Source: Elusimicrobiota bacterium | GTDB taxonomy: Bacteria > Elusimicrobiota > Elusimicrobia > UBA1565 > UBA9628 | Assembly (NCBI GenBank): GCA_027452025.1 | Contig: DAIDHI010000035.1 | Span: forward strand, 62,001 to 126,000 | Direction of reading: 5' to 3' | Length of the DNA stretch: 64,000 nt | Shown: positions 60,258 to 64,000 of the stretch, piece by piece | How positions within the stretch are numbered: the stretch's first letter is position 1 | Layout: every line of letters starts with the position of its first letter | Position numbers and translations under genes: made by a program | Notes under the pieces: generated by a model | Database searches by the model: none | What the model was told of the DNA's origin: nothing | The model's input: the letters and a program-made list of their open reading frames with translations, nothing else

Positions 60258-61766
60258 ATGCGTGAATCCCAGCGCGCCAACCTCCTGATCGTCCTCTCCC
60301 TGGCCGCGATCATCGGGTCGATGGCCGTCTACGCCTCGATCCTGCTGTCCTGGCTGCGCAAGGGCTCCGGCCCGACCGCGCCCGCGCCCCCCGCCGTCAG
60401 CGCCGACTTGGCGGCGGCGCGAAAGGCCTTCCGGGCACGGATCCTCGACGCGCGCGGCGCCTTGGAGTTGTCCGAGGCGCTCTACCGCGCCCACCGGGCC
60501 GTCGATTCCTTCTATGTCGAGGACTGGGCGCAGTCGTTCTACGGCCCCTCCGAGTTCTCCAAGGCCCACGACGAGGTGGTGCTGCGCAAGGAGCCGCTGC
60601 CCATCTCGATCGAACCCGGCGACCCGAAGGCCTCGCTCAAGCAAGTCGCGCAGGCGCTGGCCGGCAGCCCGGAGGACCGCGCCCTGCTCTGCCTCAAGGC
60701 CCAATTGCTCGAGCCCTCCGACCCCAGCGACGCTATCGGCCTCTATGCCCGGCTCGTCAGCGGCCATCCAGACACCTACGAAGCCGGCCAAGCCCTCGGA
60801 GAGCTCCGGCGCCTGGCCGCCGTCAAGGACGAAGGACCCTCCGAGGCGGCCGACGACGCGCGCGAAGCCCTCCAGGAACTGATGCAGGCGCGGCCCGAGG
60901 ACGCCGAGATCTTCGCGGCCGCGGCGATGGCGGCCTGGCAGCGCGGCGACCTGGCTTCCGCCAAGGCCATGGTGGCCGACGCGCTCTCCAAGCGCCCCGA
61001 CCAGGCCGGGGCTTTGATGGTCGACGGGGCGTTGGCCTGGAATCAGGGCGATTCCGACACGGCGCTGCGGCGCTTCTCCGCGGCTTTCGAGCGCGACCCC
61101 GACGATCTCTACAGCGCCGAGAAGCTCGCCGAGGTCTTCGACAAGCAGGGCGTCAACCGCGAGGCCGCCCTGCCTTATTACATCGCGATCTACCGGCGCC
61201 AGCCGGATTATTCCGACGGCGTCCCGGTCGAGGACACGATCCGGGACATCCTCGCGGCCCGGGACGTCTCCGGGGCGGGCTCCTCGCCGGAGGGGCTGCG
61301 GCGCGACCTCGACTCCGACGACGCCTCCGCGCGCGCCGACGCCTGCGCCCGAGCCGGCCGCTCCGGCGATTCCCGCTGGCTGGACCCCCTGACGGCCCGC
61401 CTCGACGACGACGTGGACATCGTGCGGCGCGCCGCGCGCTCGGCTCTCGTGAGCCTCGCGCGGGCGGACCCGGGAGCTCTCGACGAGCGGCGCAAGTCCC
61501 TGCTGTCCGATCCGCGGCCGCTGGTGCGCGCCGGAGCCCTCGCCGTCTTCGCCGAGCTCAACGCCCCGAAGACGCTGCCCGACGTCGAGCGAGCCCTCCG
61601 CGACCCCGACTCCGCCGTGCGCTTCTTCGCCCACGCCGTGCTGCAAAACCGCTATCAAGACGGCCCGGACATCGCCCGCATCCGCGCCGAATACCTGGCC
61701 CGCGAGACCGATCCTCTCGTTCTGGCGCGCTATGGCCTTGCTCCGCGCCAGCCGAGCGCACGATGA
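60258..61766 (+). CDS. membrane-anchored TPR and HEAT repeat protein
   Basis: A 502-residue protein. One N-terminal span (about residues 9-33), then tetratricopeptide-like repeats (about 120-320; for example QRGDLASAKAMVADALSKRP), then HEAT-like repeats (about 345-480; for example DDDVDIVRRAARSALVSLAR). Such proteins act as scaffolds for envelope complexes; the partner is unknown. The tatD ATG overlaps its stop. Confidence 0.75.
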   Translation: MRESQRANLLIVLSLAAIIGSMAVYASILLSWLRKGSGPTAPAPPAVSADLAAARKAFRARILDARGALELSEALYRAHRAVDSFYVEDWAQSFYGPSEFSKAHDEVVLRKEPLPISIEPGDPKASLKQVAQALAGSPEDRALLCLKAQLLEPSDPSDAIGLYARLVSGHPDTYEAGQALGELRRLAAVKDEGPSEAADDAREALQELMQARPEDAEIFAAAAMAAWQRGDLASAKAMVADALSKRPDQAGALMVDGALAWNQGDSDTALRRFSAAFERDPDDLYSAEKLAEVFDKQGVNREAALPYYIAIYRRQPDYSDGVPVEDTIRDILAARDVSGAGSSPEGLRRDLDSDDASARADACARAGRSGDSRWLDPLTARLDDDVDIVRRAARSALVSLARADPGALDERRKSLLSDPRPLVRAGALAVFAELNAPKTLPDVERALRDPDSAVRFFAHAVLQNRYQDGPDIARIRAEYLARETDPLVLARYGLAPRQPSAR

Positions 61767-62569
61767 AGGGCCTGGTCGACACCCACGCCCATCTGGGCGA
61801 CGCGCGGTTTTCCGAAGACCGCGAGCAGGTCCTCGACCGCGCCGCCGCCGCGGGGGTCTTCAGAGTCGTCGAAATCGCCGACGCTCCCGCCGACTGGGCG
61901 GCCGCGGTCGCTCTTTCCCGCGCCCGGCCGGCGAGCGTGCGCTGCAGCCTCGGCCTGCATCCTTATTACGCCGATCAGTTCGCGCCGGCGCTGCTCGCCG
62001 AGCTCGAGCGCAAGGTCCTGCTGCCGGAGGTCGTCGGCGTCGGCGAGATCGGCCTCGACTACGTCAAAGCCGAGACCGGCGCCGAGACTCAGCGGCCGGC
62101 CTTCGAGCGCCTGCTGGCCTTTTGCCGCGACAGCGGCAAACCCGCCGTCATCCACTGCCGAGGGGCCTACCCCGACTTGCGCGCCGTGCTCGGCCGGCTC
62201 TTCCAGGGCCCGCCCGCCGGACGGCGGTTTTGGGGAGTCGTGCACTGCTTTTCGGGCGACGTCCGGGACGCCCTCTATTGCCGCGACCTCGGCTTTTGCC
62301 TGGGCGTCGATGGGCCGGTCACTTACCCGAAGAACGACGGCCTGCGCGAGGCGCTGCGGCAAGCCGGCCCGGACTGCCTGGTGCTGGAGACCGACAGCCC
62401 CTACCTGCCGCCGCAGACGCTGCGCGGCAAGCGCAACGAGCCCGCGAACCTGCCCGAGATCGCGCGCCGGCTCGCCGAAGTCTGCAGGCTGGCGCCCGAA
62501 GAGCTGGCGGCCAAGACCACGGCCAACGCCCGGGCCCTCTTCGGCCTGCCTAAAGATACAGCGCCTTGA
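61763..62569 (+). CDS. tatD: TatD-family metal-dependent hydrolase
   Basis: A 268-residue TIM-barrel hydrolase. VDTHAHLGDARF gives the HxH metal pair, VVGVGEIGLDYVKAE the bridging Glu, VIHCRGAY and HCFSGDV the next His ligands, and LVLETDSPYLPP the final Asp: a complete TatD set. TatD proteins are 3'-5' DNA exonucleases or deoxyribonucleases. ATG overlaps the previous stop, and the 3' end overlaps the convergent pilus ATPase gene by 20 nt. Confidence 0.94.
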   Translation: MKGLVDTHAHLGDARFSEDREQVLDRAAAAGVFRVVEIADAPADWAAAVALSRARPASVRCSLGLHPYYADQFAPALLAELERKVLLPEVVGVGEIGLDYVKAETGAETQRPAFERLLAFCRDSGKPAVIHCRGAYPDLRAVLGRLFQGPPAGRRFWGVVHCFSGDVRDALYCRDLGFCLGVDGPVTYPKNDGLREALRQAGPDCLVLETDSPYLPPQTLRGKRNEPANLPEIARRLAEVCRLAPEELAAKTTANARALFGLPKDTAP

Positions 62570-64000
62570 AGGCCTCTTCCGGGGAAGTCAGCCCCTCGGC
62601 GGCGGCGGCCAGCGCCTCCTGGCGCATCGGGATCATCCCCTCCTCCAGCGCCAACGCGCGCAGCTGATCGGGATTGGACTCGCCGACGATCGCTTCGTGG
62701 ATGCGAAAGGACATCGTGGGCATGATCTCTCCGATCGCCTTGCGTCCCGAATAGCCGATGCCGTGGCAGTCCGGGCAGCCCCTGGCCCGCCACGCCGTTT
62801 TGAGGGCCGGCCGCTCCTCGGGCGCGAGCTGGCATTCCTCCTCGGGCGTCAAGGTCCCGGCAACGCGGCACTTCGGGCACAGCAGCCGCACCAGCCGCTG
62901 GCTGATCACCATCCGGCAGGCCGCCGCCACCAGATAAGCGGGAAGCCCCATCGACAAGAGGCGATAGACGGCGCTCGGCGCGTCGTTGGTGTGCAGCGTC
63001 GAGAGCACCATGTGGCCCGTGACGGCCGCTTTCAAGGCGATCTCGGCGGTCTCGGCGTCGCGAATCTCACCGATCAGAACGACGTTGGGATCCTGGCGCA
63101 AGAGAGACCGCAGGACGCGGTCGAAAGTGTAGCCGACGGCGGCGTTGACCTGCACCTGGGTGATGCCGGGCAGCTGATACTCGACGGGATCCTCCACCGT
63201 GACGATGTTGCGCTGGGGATTGTTGAGCATGTCGAGCATCGTATAGAGCGTGGTCGTCTTGCCGCTGCCCGTCGGTCCGGTCGTCAGGATCAGGCCGGTC
63301 GGCCGCTGGAGCGTCTCGTGGATCTGCGCCCGGCAGCGCGGGGAAAACCCGAGGCTGTCCAGCTTGACCTGCAGACTGTCGGCGCTCAGCAGCCGGATCA
63401 CGATCTTCTCGCCGTAGAGCGACGGCAAGGTGCTCACCCGGAACTTCGCCGTCTGGCCGTCTGGCTTTCGGGCGGCGAATTGGCCGTCTTGAGGCAGGCG
63501 CTTCTCCGTGATGTTGAGATTGCAAAGGATCTTGATGCGCACGCAGACCTTGTCGAGCGACTCGATCGGGAGCTTCCCCAGCGGCTGGAGCACGCCGTCG
63601 ACGCGGGTACGCACGCACAAGCAGTCTCGCTGCGGCTCGAAGTGGATGTCGGAAGCGCCCTGGTTGAGCGCCTTAGTCACGATCTGGTTGACCAGCTCGG
63701 CGATCGGAGACTCCGCGCTGATCGCGTCGGCCGGACCGCGGGACTCAACGACCGCGGCCGCAGGCGGGGCGGGCCGCATGGGCGGCGCCGGCGGAGCCGG
63801 CCTTTCGAAGCGCTCGATGATCGGCGGCCGGGGAGGCTCGGGACTCTCCGAACGCGGCGGCTCGTCGGCGCCGGACCCGGCCGCCGGGAGCAAGTCGACG
63901 GGCTCGGGGACGAGGACCCGGCTCATGCTCGGCTTGGCTCCGGAAAGCGCCCGTTCGATCGTGGCCAGGAGGACACCGGTCAAAAAAGGCTTGTGGATGA
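62550..64000 (-). CDS. PilB/GspE-type secretion ATPase, 5' end beyond window
   Basis: At least 483 residues, read from the window edge. The frame is open upstream of the TTG at 63983 (preceding codons give HKPF), so the N-terminal domain lies outside. A Pro-rich linker precedes ASDIHFEPQRDCLCVRTRVD. Walker A is TTGPTGSGKTTTLYTM, Asp box LPSLYGEKIVIRLL, Walker B VVLIGEIRDAETAEIAL, and His box VLSTLHTNDA. A zinc site is formed by LCPKCR and GCPDCHG. It powers pilus extension or type II-like secretion; pilM/pilN at the other edge suggest the pilus. Confidence 0.92.
   Translation of the reverse strand, partial: IHKPFLTGVLLATIERALSGAKPSMSRVLVPEPVDLLPAAGSGADEPPRSESPEPPRPPIIERFERPAPPAPPMRPAPPAAAVVESRGPADAISAESPIAELVNQIVTKALNQGASDIHFEPQRDCLCVRTRVDGVLQPLGKLPIESLDKVCVRIKILCNLNITEKRLPQDGQFAARKPDGQTAKFRVSTLPSLYGEKIVIRLLSADSLQVKLDSLGFSPRCRAQIHETLQRPTGLILTTGPTGSGKTTTLYTMLDMLNNPQRNIVTVEDPVEYQLPGITQVQVNAAVGYTFDRVLRSLLRQDPNVVLIGEIRDAETAEIALKAAVTGHMVLSTLHTNDAPSAVYRLLSMGLPAYLVAAACRMVISQRLVRLLCPKCRVAGTLTPEEECQLAPEERPALKTAWRARGCPDCHGIGYSGRKAIGEIMPTMSFRIHEAIVGESNPDQLRALALEEGMIPMRQEALAAAAEGLTSPEEAFKALYL

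Overview
This window comes from a GC-rich (visibly about two-thirds G+C), didermic bacterium. It has a complete lipid A pathway of the LpxI type, BamA/OmpH, MsbA, several outer-membrane barrels and a type IV pilus/type II secretion-like system. LpxI with myo-inositol-phosphate synthase, tightly overlapping operons, many TTG/GTG starts and many apparently leaderless genes suggest a non-proteobacterial lineage. Elusimicrobiota or a related uncultured phylum is my best guess, but the sequence alone does not prove it.

Layout. (1) 1-1543, minus: the start of a pilus operon (pilM, then pilN cut by the edge) behind a good sigma-70-type promoter. The matching PilB/GspE ATPase is cut by the other edge (62550-64000). 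(2) 1622-8562, plus: seven chained genes centred on inositol: HAD phosphatase, nucleotidyltransferase, ATP-grasp enzyme, class III aminotransferase, Gfo/Idh/MocA dehydrogenase, CDP-alcohol phosphotransferase with a degenerate N-terminal nucleotidyltransferase domain, and inositol-phosphate synthase. (3) 8722-23354, plus: a 13-gene envelope superoperon (bamA, interrupted ompH, lpxD, lpxC, fabZ, lpxA, lpxI, an oxidoreductase, lpxB, msbA-type exporter, short relA/spoT, ABC exporter pair). (4) 23347-39844: housekeeping and accessory genes (DUF1684, TMEM175-like, two polytopic membrane proteins, rpmB, recG, an Rrf2 regulator, a kinase-less ribF, metH behind a structured leader with a terminator, coaD, M3 peptidase). 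(5) 39881-45170: a porin, FMN-binding protein, ApbE and b-type cytochrome-like membrane protein operon behind twin Fur-box-like operators, followed by two more outer-membrane proteins.

(6) 45133-58964 is the most unusual region. On the minus strand it encodes an NHLM-type RiPP export system (HlyD-like adaptor, C39-peptidase ABC transporter, second ABC transporter, TolC-like protein). This is followed, behind its own promoter, by a nitrile-hydratase-like-leader precursor with a duplicated leader, a tandem-GNAT acyltransferase and a compact LanM of the CCG (ProcM-like) type. Divergent from it, 56 bp away, is a minimal type II polyketide/fatty-acid set: ketoreductase, active-site-less KS-beta, ACP and KS-alpha. 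I read this as a candidate lipidated lanthipeptide system. (7) 59001-64000: a CAT tRNA, three small or anchored proteins of unknown role, TatD, and the PilB/GspE ATPase.

Regulation. Roughly nine genes have a TATAAT-like hexamer only 6-9 nt upstream of the start codon and no Shine-Dalgarno, implying leaderless mRNAs. Others (porin, NHLP precursor, 43640, 59935, rrf2) have clear ribosome-binding sites. I saw no insertion sequence, CRISPR array, rRNA or attachment site, and no gene-free stretch longer than 300 bases.
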